Below are positions 1 to 14,590 of a stretch of DNA of 64,000 bases, in pieces. Position numbers and translations under genes: made by a program. The stretch is from Scatophagus argus (lineage: Eukaryota > Chordata > Actinopteri > Scatophagidae): NCBI RefSeq assembly GCF_020382885.2, contig NC_058493.1:22069499-22133498 (forward strand), written 5' to 3'. Within the stretch, counting starts at the first letter, position 1; the number at the start of each line of letters is the position of its first letter. The notes under the pieces are model-generated. The model did no database searches, had not been told where the DNA came from, and saw only the letters and a program-made list of their open reading frames with translations.

Positions 1-832
1 AAAGAAATCGTCAGAAGAGTGCATGATGAATGAAAAGTTTTTTCTTCGCTTCCACTTCTTACTATTTAACATTAGGCAGCTATGGAGTGGAGAAAATATA
101 ATCTCATTCATTCAAAGGCTACGGGCGGCTACTGACAACTTTTAAGTCGACTTAAGTCGAAGTTAGGTCGACTGTTTTCTTGTATGTGTCTGAATGCACG
201 TGTTGACACTGTGAAGCAATCAATACATCCTATCTGCTCATTTTCTGGGACTGAGGATTTCCGGATGTGTCAGACTTGACGATACATTGTTATATGAAGA
301 GGAAGTAAAAGTAGATGCCACAAGTAGCCAGCTGTTTAAGATTAATTTTGACTTTTTGCTTCCATTAAGCCATTGGGGTTGTTCTGAATATGTTCTTGAG
401 GGCTTGAGAGAAGGCTTTACTCAACCTTTCCCTTCTTTCAAAAGCAGCTTAGAAATTTTCTTTGTTTTTTCAGTTATCCATTTTAAAAACAGAACAGCTT
501 GTCATTCTTGTGAGCTGTATTTGACCTTGTGGCTATGAATAGGTCTGATGTCTTCGAGTTTACTGCAATAATCAGTTTACTTTTCTTTTTACATTTATAA
601 GAACACTTCCTGTCTGGTCAATAAAAATGTAGGGTTTCTCACAGTGGACAAAAGACTTGGATTTCTCTGTCTATGGACCTAAATGCCCTGATATGACTGA
701 CCACCTGCTCATTCAGCCTCATGAATGGGACATATCAGATGTTAACTTCTGTTCACATCAAAGCATCTTGTTCATCTGCTACTGTTTATGTTTTTACATG
801 TGTCTCTATGGGGGTAGAAAAAAAATAATTAC

Positions 833-3800
833 CCCATGGCATATTCCTCCTCTTGCTTCTTCTTCCGGCAGCAGCAGCAATAGATGACAATGACAAGAAC
901 AATCAACGCGGCGACAACTCCGCCGATGATTCCCGCAGTGGAGCCAATGTTCATGGAGGCTACAGGAAGGAGGATAATTATAGGCAAGTTATAATGCAGT
1001 TTTATAAAGATGTATTTACTGGCAATACCAAAGGTGTTGCAAGAAGGTTTTGCTCACGTGGCATGACGGAGAGGGTGATGTTGCAGGTGGCAGAGCGGAT
1101 CTTGTTACTTGAGGTGCAGATGTAGTATCCTGATGTATCTTTGGTGATGTTGTACAGCGACAGGACGCCTCCCACTGGAAGACAGAGAGACAGTCACATA
1201 TACACAACACAGCAAGTCTACAATCCTACTGTTTAGAAAAAATCCAAAGGTGCTCAATCAATAATCAATGTTTTTTTTTTTAAATCATATTTAGTAATGG
1301 AAATATGTATCAGTAATATATTTCTTCAATAGCAAAAAGAAAATTGTTCAACAGGAAGTTCCCAGACATGTTAAATCCCTCACTCAAGTGACACACGAAC
1401 AGCCAATCATTTAACAGACGTGTTGTTCAGTTGTTCCATCAACAAAGGACAAAATAACAACTAGACAATGTGGAGTGAATAAATAAGGCAGAGATTAAAG
1501 GAGTAGTTTATTAAAAAAAACAAAACAAAACAAAAACGACAGGTCAGCTCAGCACTAAAATGTAGTGTGGAGATAGCTCACCCGCATGGCAGGTTTTGGT
1601 GCAGTTAGAGGAATACAGTGAAAGCCACTGCACCTAACAGAAAGACTCAAACTCGTCTTTTTCCCCCCATTTCTTTATCTTTTTAAAAGGACAGTATAAG
1701 TGGTACAACCAACTTCAAATTTTTTCATTAACATGCGATTTTTTAGGCTCTTTTCTGGCATTATCATCATCTTTACAGCCCCACAAGTTAGTAAATTAGT
1801 ATGAAAACTTGTCCCTCTTATTGGCTTCTTCATTTTATAATATATTTTTATTAACATACATTAAGACCTCATACTGTAATTGACTGAATCTCACTTTTTC
1901 TATCTTTCAGTTGCGAATGAGAGAGACATTTCTATACCAGGGCTTGGCTGGGAGGTGCCAGGGGGAGTTTGTTTCTCTATTTGTCTTAATATGTTCACGG
2001 AAAAAAATAGCTTCCTCTCTTTGAGAAAAAAAAGAAAGAAAAAAAGCGGATGAAACTATAGGCATTGATTTGCAGAAGTAAGTAAACCACTATGTGCTGA
2101 CAATCAACTTAGGTTCTTTTCCTGGAATGACAGTCCTGTCAGAAACTTTGTCAGTGATACATACCGTCAGTTGTTCTGGGATCTGCAACACGAGGAAGGT
2201 TCTTGACATCCCGACTTTCCCACTTATAAGTGGGTGGCGGCGAACCTTCCTCAGACAAACACGTCAGTTTGATGTCCTGGCCGTACTCTGCCTTTCCCTC
2301 GATCTTACAAAGTGGAGGAGATGGAGCAACTAGAACACAAAAACATGGAAATATGAATGAAGAATAAACCTGCACAACATTTTTTCTAGTAAGGATGTTA
2401 ATAGACTGTCTGTTGTGACATAATGATGCCGAGTGGCAACACAATAAAGCAGCACATTTGGCAAAGTGGTTAACAAAGGTTGTGTCTGTCTGATAAGCTA
2501 CTTCTTTATATCATCGTCATGGCTGCTTTTTTGCGCTTCATTGTAATAACAATAGCTCACATATTAGAACAGTTCAAAGCTAAATATGACACTAACCGAT
2601 GTTTATGATATCAAATACTTGGAGTGTAATATATATATATATATATGTATATATTGCTAAATTGAAACCAAGAAACAACATGCAGTATTCAACACTTAAC
2701 TGCCATTTTTAAACACTTAAAAGCAAAACTTGTCTTTGAATACAAATGAAAAGTTACCTAAAACCACCAAGCGCGCCGTGTCGGCCGGCTTGCCCTCATC
2801 GTCACCTGGGATCTGTACACGACACTCAAAGACTTTGTTGTCCACTAGTGCGATGGAGGACAGTTTCAGGTCGGCCTTTCCCTTGGCAATGTCTACATCC
2901 AGGGACACCCGATCTTCATACAGCGATTTGATGTCAAGTGTACCAGTAGAATAATAAGTGACGATCAGCGTCTGTGAGACAACAACAGCACCAGAGGAAC
3001 TTTAAAAGAGGACCAAAGAAAAGTTCTCTCGGCCTTCTTTTTGCTCTTCTTCGTAACGCAAAAATAATCAATCAGGATTAACCTGATTATGGCAAAAAGT
3101 TCAGAGAATCATGCACACACAATTAATAAGCACATAACCACATTGCAGTAGTCTGACCTCTTCAGGCTTTGTATTTTCAGCTTCAGCAGACCATGAGATG
3201 ATGACTAAGCTGGGGTTGGCTGACTTGGTTTGAAAGGTGCAGGGCAGTGTGATGTTGTCACCCCTGGCAAATTCATAGAGATCCTGAGGGATGTTCACAT
3301 TGAGAGCACCGACACCTGACAACACTGTCAGAGATTTAAAAACAGGGAATAGATTACCATGTGGCTGCAAATGCAAATCTTTTATAAAAACAGCAAACTG
3401 TGGTTAAGCTTTTAAAATTATTATGTCAATCTCACTGTATTACAAAATGTGCGTAAAATGTACATTTACTGGGAACGATTCAGCAGCTGTTCAGTACTTG
3501 ATGACCCCACCCTCCCAACCACATTCACACTCGGGAAGCACATTTGCATAGAAACTAGGACAAGTTGTCAAAAGCAGTTATTTTGTAGCAAAAACATAAA
3601 ACAAACAAACAAAAAGTTCAGTGCTGATCTGTTAAAATTTTCTGGAATTCCTAATCTTCTACGATAGTAAACTGAACATTTGTTTTTCGATCTTTTCTGT
3701 CAAACAAAGCAAGATATACTAAGACCCTGGTACCCCGACAACTTGTGATGGCTGGACCAAATGTTTTGGCAACTGATTAAGAAAACTAAATTAATTAATA

Positions 3801-4155
3801 TTGTAAATAATGGTTAATTGTAACTTTAGTTTAATTTTACTGATTGCCAAAGAAAGCAGGTGCAGTAAAAAGGATATTAATATTTGATTAGGTTGATTTC
3901 AAGAGCTACCACGACTTTTAGGTTGTAGTTTGGGTGCTTATACAATTTTTAAAAGAAAAGGTAGCTTAACAACAAACCAATGAGAGAAGTCACCTCCATC
4001 AACAGGTTAATGGGGCCTGTAGGCCTAGTGAAGGGCGCAAACAGGTGTGGCAGCTCGGTCAGGCGCAAAAGAAAAGAAATAAATGTCAACGTCTCACACA
4101 AATTGGTTTACTCACCCAGACACAGCACAGCCCAGGTAGAAATCCTCCCCGCCAT
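833..4155 (-). CDS. gpa33: Cell surface A33 antigen-like immunoglobulin-superfamily protein (3'-partial)
   Basis: Coding exons, in transcript order: 4155-4116 (start ATG, signal peptide), 3315-3158 and 2971-2758 (V-type Ig), 2329-2165 and 1174-1058 (C2-type Ig), 959-833 (membrane segment). Phases agree across all five junctions and every donor is GT. The predicted order is a short signal peptide (MAGRISTWAVLCLG), a V domain with LPCTF and FECRV cysteines, a C2 domain with KLTC and DTSGYYICTSSN, then a hydrophobic helix ending in CCCCRKKK. DTSGYYICTSSN and the four-cysteine juxtamembrane run are hallmarks I recall from mammalian GPA33, an intestinal epithelial junction-type protein related to JAM/CXADR/VSIG. 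The model stops at a donor after EEEYAMG. The acidic or charged tail exon is not in the first 832 bases and presumably lies off the left edge. Another CTX-family member is the main alternative, less likely given the motif matches. Confidence 0.85.
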
Positions 4156-4340
4156 GGCCGAGTGTTTTACTGTCTCAAACTAATCGTTCCTGGTGTATGT
4201 AGTTCTTTTCTCCCGAATCAAACAGAGACCCGCAGCCGCACGGCAAGCATTTGCATCGAAACCCGACGGCGTCCTTTGAGCGATGCTCCTGGATGGGTGC
4301 TGCCCGCAGCCTCTCGATGGATGACTGACAGCGCTCTGAG

Positions 4341-4368
4341 CCAATCGCTGCTGCTCTTGCACTTCCGG
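4341..4368 (-). promoter_or_regulatory. Candidate gpa33-like promoter elements (CCAAT and ETS-like)
   Basis: A CCAAT box (4341-4345, read on plus) and an ETS-type core (acttccgg, 4361-4368, which reads CCGGAAGT on minus) sit about 190-215 bases upstream of the minus-strand start codon at 4155. The flanking sequence is more GC-rich than its surroundings. Position and motifs suit a TATA-less promoter. The inference rests only on motif and position. Confidence 0.35.
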
Positions 4369-4369
4369 T

Positions 4370-7300
4370 TAGATTCTTGAACCGCACACCTGGCGTGCGT
4401 CGGCATGTTCTGTATTTCAGTATACTTGGCTTGTCAGGTTTTCTAAGAACTGTTTTGCCAGGACGTTCACATATTGCTTCACTCAGACGTTATTTGTTGC
4501 ACTGTTTCCAAATGAGACTTCACATTCAAACATGTTTATCTTGAGTTCTATGTACACTTCATGGAGTCAGCCTATAATGTTAACAGATATACATACAGTG
4601 GCCTGTAAATGTGTCTATTTATCATATTCTAACAATCAGCTTTATGTTGCAACTGAGAGACAGACAAGTGGTGTTAGGCGATTGTCAAACCAAACAGTCC
4701 ACAGTGTGGGTGGTGCAAAAAACTGATGGTTTGTGCTGCAAGAACAGAAGAGCCTTTTTATCCCGTCAGACTGGTTTGACAAGATTTTTATCACCCTGAG
4801 GCAAACACACACTCACGCACACAGCGAAACAGAAATAGAAAAACAACGAAACAGCATAATGTCTCAGGAATTCAATCATATCTTTCTGTCAGATGTGATT
4901 AAACTTTAAAATAGTTGATTGTAAGTGACGAAAGGTTAGGGCTGCAGCAACCATAAACAGGTCTAACATATGTATCCGAAAGTTCTGGAAGGAAGTGATG
5001 ATACAAGTAGACGACCATTTTAAAAAAAAGAGACAGACGTGCTCCGATTTAGCTGAATTTCCCCACAGCCCCGACTGAAAACGGAAACCAACCAGAAACC
5101 GAACAGCGTCTCTCCTCCATCTACTTATAATGCACAATAAGTGCAGTATTGTGGTTTAAGCACCAGATACAAAGATAACAAGTAATTAAAGTGTCTTCAG
5201 AAGAAAAGAAAAGTCTCAACATGTAATATATTTACATAATATATAACAAAACAAGTAAACAGCAAACATGACCACACCTTGGTGACATAAATACACCGCA
5301 ACCTGGAGCCTCCTGGATTTGAGTTGTACTACAGCGCCGCTCAGTGGATGTGACTGGAAAACTTTTGTCTTTTGCCCACAGTGTATGGCTCCTATTAAGT
5401 CAATAACTTGTATCAGTGAAACTTTCTTCTATGTCCTTATTTTTATTTTATAACATCAAGCTGGCCTATTCAAAAATACTTTAAATACTTGTCGTATTCT
5501 ACACTATTCTTATAACAATCATTTATATGGTTTTTCATTAACATGCCTGTAAAATAAGAGTGAGACAACCATGCTGTTCAGACACCACCTGCTGTTACTG
5601 CTGCTACACTCATCCCATAATATATGAATTAATGACAGTTATCTGATGAGTATAAGCTGATTGCGGTAACACACAACAAGCGTTACCCTCTGAAAAGCAT
5701 GTTGCAGCAAATTTCATATAACACGTTTTGACATGTGCAAACAATTAAATGAATGACGGCTTAATTCCCTTTAGCTGCCACAGTTTCAGGGTCCTAACTG
5801 GCTCACTGTCACACTTGAATAGAACAGACCCAATGTTGTCAAAAATTTATTTAGGTTGAGGTCATTAACTGATACATCAAACAAGCTCCAGTTTGAAAGG
5901 ATGTGGTCCAAGTTCAGGTTTTGACTTCCTGAAGCTGTTTCTGTACATAAGCAACCACAAACAGCCTGTAACAAGTTAAGAGATTTCTTCTCAGTCGTGA
6001 TATGAGAATTAGAGATGCTGTTTGTCATCGTTCATGTCGCACAAATTAGCTGCCACATAATGCACACATGTAACCTCATCAACATCAGCGTCTCATAAAT
6101 GTCTTATGTGTGACTTCCCTGAATCGTGACTGTGAAGGAAAGATGAAACACTGTGCCTTAATCCTAAGTAGGCAAGGACGGAGGCTGTAAAAAAATTCAT
6201 TCAATCACTCAACTTTTTATTTGTCGGTTGAAAAGTTTTCTGTGACTGCTGTGAAATCTGCTGCCTCACCTGTCTGTTAAATGCTTGTATTTCTTGACGT
6301 ATTTTGTTCAAACACACAAGAGGATCTGTATGGCATTTTGTGGCTTACAGTAGCACATTACAGGCAGGGAGCTGCAACAGAAGATAACTAAACTGTGTAT
6401 TTCTGCTGTGAAATTAGACAGCAAGTGCCTGATTATAGTGAGCACGTCTTACCATCTTTGTCTTGATATTTACATGACATTTTCTGTTTCAAGAGGAACC
6501 TTTTCCTTTTGTGAATAATCAATTTCCTTCATTGTATTTTCACAAAAGCCAGGAGCTTTTCTGTATGGAGCGAAAAGTAATCAAAACATGATTGCTTGCA
6601 CAATTAACTCCTTCTTTCAGCCATGCATGAGTATTAATATGCTGAACATATATTTGCGGGAATGTGAATAAGAGTATACAGTTTGTATTTTATCCAGGCC
6701 ACCCCTTCACCTCCATGTTTCTTTTGTTGTCTCTCATCCTCCTTCTCCTCTGCTTAACACTGTGGCCAATTTCATCTCATGTGCTCCTGGCAGTCTTATC
6801 TCGCCTTCGCATAATGACTCCGGACCCCATGACACCTTTCATTTGGTATCTTATACAATTAAAGCACGCAAAATTGCCTGGCAGCTCTTGACAAACCACA
6901 GGGATCAACGGGGATTAGAGATGTTCTTTCTCCGTGGCATATTACACCCTGCTGGATTACTGGTCATCGTTGTTTATGTGTTTCTGTAATGTCTGTATTG
7001 AAGACATTTCAGTGCATAACCTGTAAGGGGTCTTTCATGGATCATTTCTCTACTTGAGTGCCTGCTGATGGCCTGTGAGCCTTTTTCCCCCCCATCTCTG
7101 GTACCTGTGATGTTCCATTATCCTGGGGCACTCGCGGGTCCATAGAGACATCACTTTGTACAGGAACCCCCTTGTGTTGTTGCAGGATGTGGCGTTACCA
7201 GGAGATCATGTAAATGCAACCAGTCAGTCTGTGAAAACTCCTCATCTCATAGCCCTCACAGGAGCATAACATGACTCACTCTCTCTCTCTGGTAATGAAA

Positions 7301-8560
7301 CTCAGACATCTTTGGACCACAGTTTCAAACAAGAATAGTGCACTCAGAAGGGTGCATACCTCTGCCAGGTGTGTCTGGGAGCAAATTGAAGCAGTTGTTC
7401 ATCATTTGCGGGAAGTATTGGCTGGTTACGTGGAGCGAGGAGACAACAGTCGATGGCGGTGACAGAGCAGTCGATAGACAAGGTTGTTAAGAAACTGTGA
7501 ATCACCACAATCATGAGAGGTCCTTGAGTACACAGTCATAAATGTGCAAAAAAAAAAAAAATATCAGGCTGATGTATCCAGCAGTATATGAGATTGGCTG
7601 CAGACGGATACACACACACAAACACAAACACAAGAGAACACACAAACACACGATCAGACGTGTGATAATGACTGAACTAACTAGAAGATAATCGCACAAT
7701 CGGCACTAATAAAATATTACGGTTGTTAAAATGGTTAAAACTGCCAATGATTTTAATTTGTTTAACTTAATTTACAGCCATGCTAGCTGAATTGGCTTTC
7801 CCGCTGCTTGTCCAGGTGGACATATTAGCAACTGCATTTGGGTGGACTGCCGTGAAATGCAGTACAGATATTTAAGGTGCCCAGAGAACCGATCCTAATG
7901 ACTTTGGTGATTCCCTGACTTTTCTTCTTACTCCGATTGAGTCGGAAGTGAGTTGCTGCCCCAAGTGAAGTGAGTTCAAATCTCTGAGTTTCTGCCGTAG
8001 GCAAGCTGGCCCAATATGACAGGCTTAGTCAGTTTCTGGTTTTGGAAAGCCAAAGCTGTAGCATCCGCTTATGTTCTAAAAACAGACAGGTCTTAAATGT
8101 GGGTTTTCACGGTTTTCACAAATATCAACATCTACCGTAGAGGTGGATTAATTCTGTTAATATCTTTTAAAAAAGAAAGAAAATTAGCAGAAAAGAAGCA
8201 GTTTTGTCTCACAAGGTTCAATAAAGCACCTTCTTACAGTAAAAGCTGATGGATGAGATATCACAGAAGGCCTGGTGGCTATAGTTTTTTTAAAAAAAAC
8301 TTAAAATAGTGTTGGGAAATACTAATTCATGGTGTAATCTCTACTGTATATCCACTTTGTCTACAATAGTGAATTTCTAAAGTGCGTTTGCCTTAAAAAA
8401 GAGAGCCTATTTTCAGTCTGAAAATATGACCCACTCTTTTCAGGAATGCCAGCCTTTAAGGACTGGTTACATGAGGCTAAAAGTGACTACTGCCCTTCTC
8501 CCTTTGTAATTCTCCCATTGTGATCTAACATTTGACAAGAGGAAAAGTCAGAAGTCGGAC
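4370..8560. other. Intergenic region between divergent gpa33-like and grpr
   Basis: About 4.2 kb between two divergently transcribed genes. I see no coding exon. Open frames here are short, lack recognisable domains and lack paired splice sites. It contains a 13-A run near 7548, a CA-rich patch near 7612-7650 and otherwise AT-rich unique-looking sequence. Regulatory elements for either gene could be here, but none is identifiable from sequence alone. Confidence 0.6.
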
Positions 8561-8574
8561 AGGATAAGTTCCGC

Positions 8575-8583
8575 TATAAAAAA
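8575..8583 (+). promoter_or_regulatory. Candidate TATA box of grpr
   Basis: The sequence TATAAAAAA lies about 340 bases upstream of the grpr ATG (8918), on the coding strand. If used, transcription would start near 8605-8615 and give a 5' leader of roughly 300 bases. No in-frame coding is seen in that leader. Confidence 0.4.
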
Positions 8584-8917
8584 GAGCATCCAAACTCAAC
8601 AGGCTTCTGACTTTTTTTTTCTACCAAGAGTTTTATCCCCCTTTAAACATCGGAGATATTTATTTTCTCTCATAAATTCAACACTGACACACATATTGAT
8701 TGCTGTGTATATTGTGTACCATTTACGCAGAGCCCCTATGGCAGACCCCCACGCTCAGAGACTGAGGATCTGAACAGAACCTGGTGAATCTGGACACAAC
8801 ACTGTCACCAGAGTTTTGCCTCCTAACCCACAGGACCTGGCCGTATCGTCTCTGAGCTTGAACTTGCACTCAGATGAAGAAGAGCTCTTGAGCAGTCAGC
8901 CGGCTTGGCGGTGACAG

Positions 8918-11900
8918 ATGGAGCATCTGTACCCAAACGCGTCGCGCAGCGTCATTCCTGACCAAAGCTCGGCACGGACGATGTGGCTCACCGGTGTGGC
9001 CATCGCTTCTGTTTACGGCGTAATCAGCGTGTTGGGGCTAATAGGCAACATCACCCTCATTAAGACATTTTGCTCCGCCAAATCCATCCGCAATGTGCCG
9101 AATCTCTTCATGTCGAGCCTTGCGCTCGGGGATGTTTTACTGCTGGTGACCTGCGCTCCGGTGGATGCCAGCCGCTACCTGTCAGAGGAGTGGCTGTTCG
9201 GGAGAGTGGGCTGTAAAGTCATCCCGTTCATTCAGCTCACTTCGGTTGGGGTGTCTGTGTTCACTCTCACAGCTCTCTCTGCTGACAGGTAGGTTACAGT
9301 TTTTTTGTTGTCTGTTATCACCTGCTTGACCATCAGTACAGTAAACATGGCCTGCATTGGGGCCAGTTGATCCGAATCTTGTTTTCTGTCGTTACAAAAA
9401 TAATCAGGCCTACACGTCATACGTGCAAAATTCTTTTGTTTGATCATGACGGAAAGCAAACCACGTCTTGAAGAGAGCTCGTGCCCCTGTTTAGGGCTGC
9501 TGACACGTGTACCGCCAGACAGGCAGTCAGTTTCTACAATCAATTACTGACAATTAATAATTTCAAATTTTTATCATCAAATTAAGACAATTTGTGCATT
9601 TTGGGGGGTTACAAAACAAATCTACGTCACACTGTGGAAGAAATGTTTAATATCAAAATGCTAAAGTCTGGCTGTGAAAAACTTCAGAGGTGTTGCCGTA
9701 ATGTTAATGTGCGCTTAACACGTGTCTAAGGAAGCCTTAAAGTGAATAAGCATTTGTTTGAAACCCTCACAGAAATGTCACGTGTGCGTGATGTATGTGA
9801 TGTGTGAGCGTGCACGAGTGCGTGGACAAGTGTGCGTGAATTTCAGCTCTAAACATCTCTGGCTCAAAGAAGCGGGGATTTATTAAGCAGACCTGAGCGC
9901 TGGAAAAGAGATCCGAATAGGCTGGAAAAAACCTAAAAACCTAACTGACTTTATCCTTGAACTCTGTGAAAATAACTCTGCGGTGTCTTGAGCTGATGAA
10001 CGCGATGCACCTGAAGGGCTAAGTCAGTCGACTTGGTTGCCATATGAAATTTGGCAGTCACGTGACTTATCATACTGCTCATACTGTAATTGCACTTTTA
10101 CAAACGGGTGTGTTTTCCTGCCCCGGCTGTTTTTCTACCGGATCTGAATGGCGGCTGCCTCTTTCACTTTAGCTTAGAAGAACATTATTTCTGAGGAAAA
10201 TTACGCCATCCAACCAGTTTAGCAGAGCAATAATTTAGTGACACTATCAGCTGTACAAGTACAATAAGGTAAGTAAATCTGCAATATGATTTAAGTTTGC
10301 AGTACGACCTACTGATGTGCAGAATACATTTTTTTTAAATCCAGTGGCTTTGGTGTTATGATGAAATCTGAGACTGGTTTCCTCCTGCGATTGTTGCTGT
10401 TCATTGGTGTAAAGCCAAGCTCACTTCTAACTGCAGTATTCAGTGTTCAAACAGGCTGCTAACAGTAAACCAGCTTCAGTTATGACTTCAGTGCTCTGTG
10501 TTTTATTTTCAAGACAAACCTTGGTGGAAAATCTGCTGTCATACTGGATATTTTGAATGTTAATACTGCTGCAAATTGCTTCCATGTTCTTTGTTTTGCT
10601 TATGTTTGTGCATGCAAATGTGCATTTCCGTGCATTGAGCCAGTACTCCCTGATGCCACTGTCAGATGTCAGTAGCTGCCCAGTCTGAGTAGCTCACGCA
10701 CATGTTTATCTACAACCAGGTATGGCAACACCACTTGGACAAACTAGGCTCAGAACTGCAGTAAAACCATCAGTTGTCACCCATGATGCAGTTGTGCTAT
10801 GTAGTTTATTGTATTCTCTACACTGTGGTGACCTTCTCCATCACCAACAATTTCTTGTAGGAAACAAAGACTGACAAAGACAGAGACAACAGCCAGCAGC
10901 AATTGCAGCTGTGTAGATTTAAATGTTGATTTCCTGCTACTCTTTCATCACTGGTTCATGCAATTATTTACATTCATATTATTGTGTATCTGGATGTTGG
11001 GCATATCTTCATTGTTTCCATGGGAATCTGCTCTGTAGGATCGTGAGCTGATTCTGTACTGAGTTATGATTGAGTTATTATATATAAGGACCCCACAGCA
11101 GGTATAATAAGTGATATTAGGCTACAGAAATTAAGTAACTGCCACTTTAACAGGAGACTAACATCAAAACAGCAGACGACACAGAGATGCACGAACAATA
11201 CAAACTCCACAGCGGCTGCAAATTTTTTACACACCGTGTAGCTCGCACACACGATGCCACATTGCCAGGCAACACAGTGGTCGTTGATGTCCCTGGAGTG
11301 GATGCACTCACCTGTCTGAATGTCATTCTGTGAGCTTTGTGCACTCTAAGTCCTAAATAGTTCATATTATGACTAGTTCACTTAGCCTCTCTGTCCCAAT
11401 ATAACCAGTCCTCAAGCTTCTCTGTGCCCACCGTGCTTTTCAAACCTTCTGAGCTGAAGGAGGCTCTGTAGTCAAAACTAAAACTGTGACAGAAATACTG
11501 GAGGGAAAAAGCAGCAGAAAGGCCTCACACACCTCACTGAGCCACTGAGCATTTAGCATTTACGCAAATCACACAAAATATCGGGTGTGTTTGTCGAGTG
11601 GTACATCACATCACTGAATGGCGGAGGTAGAATTGACCTTTTTTAAAATAATCAAAAAAAAACTTCACAGATTTAGAGTACTACTACATTGTGTATACAG
11701 AACAATCAAAGGGAATTTACTTCTGGACCTGAAGACTCCCACTGCAGCTGTATGTGTGAGCGTATGATGTGAACTCTGTCTGTTGATGAAATAGCAAATA
11801 AATGTGGGACCATTCAGAAAGATCTATGACACAAAATCACTATAACAACAAATTATGACAAAGATTACAAAGTGCAAAGAAATGTGATTTGCATTAAAAT

Positions 11901-14542
11901 CAGGGCTTGGCAGTGACTGTGAAGGTTTGCGTTTATGGTAAAAGAAAACATTCAAAACACAGTTAAAATTTTGAATTATGTGAAAGCTGCCTGTCTATGA
12001 TGTTCTAGTTGTGAGCTTGGTCTTCAAACCGTGTGCCCAAAGAAAGAAATTCTGCCATTGTCATAAGTTTGTCACAGTATTTGTCTGCCGAAAGCAGTTA
12101 AAATGTATTTACTGGAGTTATTGGGGAAGGAAATGACCTAAATTTATTACTTGGAAGAGCATCTCTGTTTATTATTGGTAATCAATCATTTTAATTGCAC
12201 ACTGCAGCAACAGGAAAGTGCTCGACATGTGGGTGAGAGAAGAAGTGAGTGTTGACTGGTCTCCACTAACATTTCACATTTCATTAAATCTCTTTGTCTG
12301 TCAGTATGTTCTAAACTTTAACCTCTCCAAATTAATTTCAATTTTTGTTTAATTCAGTTTCTTTTTTTCTGCTTTGCCATTTGGCAGCATACAGAGCAGG
12401 ACCTCTCTTGTAGCGTGAGGTAGGAAGCCTTGGTTTGCTGCTTCCTATTACTCTAACACAGATTAACAACAGAATGATTTTTGTGGAATTGAATTTTGTA
12501 GATTGCTTGAATTTTCCAATGTTTCTAGGGATTTTCAGCATAAGGTCATGGATGACCATCACATATATTTTACAATTTAAAATGCCTTTTCATGTCCACA
12601 CATTGCCTGTAGTGTTAGCTTAGTTAACTGTTGTGTCCAGCTGTTGAAGTGGCCATTAAAGTGGACCAAATTTCACTGAGAATGCTGTCTCTGGGCTTTT
12701 ATTTTACTTGCAAAAGACAGGTAGGTTGAAAATGGAAACATCTTCCATAAACTTTAAATAAAAAAGAAAGAAAAATGACAATGAGTCAACAAACAACAAG
12801 TCACTGCCTTGAAAGAACTTGCCTGTGCCTGTCACAGAGGTTTAACCGCATTCAGTTCGACAAACTTTGTGTATTTTTGATAATTTATGATTTTAATTGC
12901 ATGATGCAGCAACCCAAAGGTGTTCAAGATGCGAGTAACAGTTGATGGATCAGTTTTAAAATGGCTGCTGGGTAGGCTAGTGGGTACAATCCTGGATCCA
13001 GATTATAAATATTTGTAGTTTTGTTTTGGCAGTTTTAGCAGTCTGGGTGCTTCCTAGTTTGTTCTGTAATTGTTAAAATGTGACGACTGCATTGGGGTAA
13101 TTGGAGACTCAAATTTTTTTAAAAATTATTTTTACACAAGAAACAGCAAGTTAAAATGTAGAATAATTTCAGAATACGTCAGACATTAAAGCTGAGCTAA
13201 TTGGCTCCATCAGTGCAGTGTAGTGTAGTTTGATCAGATTGAATTGACGACAACAAAACCGTCATCGCATTCACATGTAGAGTCAGGCTTTGCTGAACAG
13301 GAGTTCACAATATCACAGTTTTCTCACTGAACCTCAGCCGCTTGCCACCGATGAAGAGAGTTCAGAGAAAAGTCTCACTGCCATTCACATGCAGTGGTAA
13401 GGAGCATAATATAGCCAGCACAAGTGGCAGCCAAAGGCAGCAATTCAACATCAAGGCTATTGAATTGTTCATCTGTTCAATTATTTCCTTTTCAAGGTGC
13501 TGAGTTCAAATGAGAAAATTGTCCTTGAATCAAGTATTCAGTTTCTGTTGGACACAGTTAAGAGCAGCAAGTGAAGAGCTCTCAGTAAATTTGAACGAGA
13601 CTAAATGAAACAAACTGTACACATGATGTTGACTGTCTCCTGTCTGAAGCCTGTCTGTTCCTCTCACCAAGTTTAAATCTGTTTTTTTTTTTTATTTGAA
13701 TAGTCATTACTCCCTTCAAATATTCATCCCGGGTTGATGTTATCTTGGCTTGTTTACATTTCCTCTCATTTTCTATATTATTTCCTCAAATAAGTTCAAC
13801 AGGAGTAATGATTTTGCCCCTAATAGATCAGTTATAAGACAGTAAAAACAACCTAACATTTACAACTATGAAAACTCATTAACTCATTAACATTTAGCTT
13901 TAATTTGTTGCTATTGGTTTATACTGCATATTGTTATATATATATATTGTTATTATTGAGTTTGAGATAACTAATAAGCCATTTTTTAGAAACGCATTAC
14001 CCTCTGTAATACAGTAACTTGAGTGTTTAATTTAGCCTTTAAATTGTAATTTACTAGCATTTATAATGGCATTATTTGCAAAAGAAAACACTAAAGCATT
14101 TTATCAACAGAGAACATCGAAGTCTAAGTTTTTGAGCCTTGAAACTGAAACAATACAACACCTTTAAACATAAATAATACTAACAACTCTTACCACAAAT
14201 ATTTCACCTCTAATGTGCAGTTCTCTCTCTGTCTAATCAGCAACGTTTTTATATCAACAATAGACCACATACTAGTATGTAAGAGGATTGTTTAATGTTC
14301 AACTCTGCTATTCCGTAGGGGCTTTATTATTATATCGTCCATTATATTTTCAGCTTATTGTTTTGGTTTTGCCGCTTTTACTACTGTAAAGCTACTGTTT
14401 ATTGTTCACTCTTACTGCGCTCATCAGCATCAATTTTGCCTGCAGCTGGCAGCAGTTCTGAAAAAAAATGAAGCCTTTAAGAAACTGTACATCAGTCGTC
14501 AGCTAGTGAACAAAGTGAAAAAACCCCAGTACACACCACCAC

Positions 14543-14590
<48 letters not shown>

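Noticed and set aside
1-832. Last cytoplasmic exon of the gpa33-like gene
   Set aside because: I looked for an in-phase acceptor followed by a charged reading frame on minus and found none, so it is left outside the window. Nothing else recognisable is in this stretch.
4045-4380. 111-aa plus open frame overlapping the gpa33-like 5' end
   Set aside because: It is a shadow of GC-rich promoter sequence, without domain or splice support.
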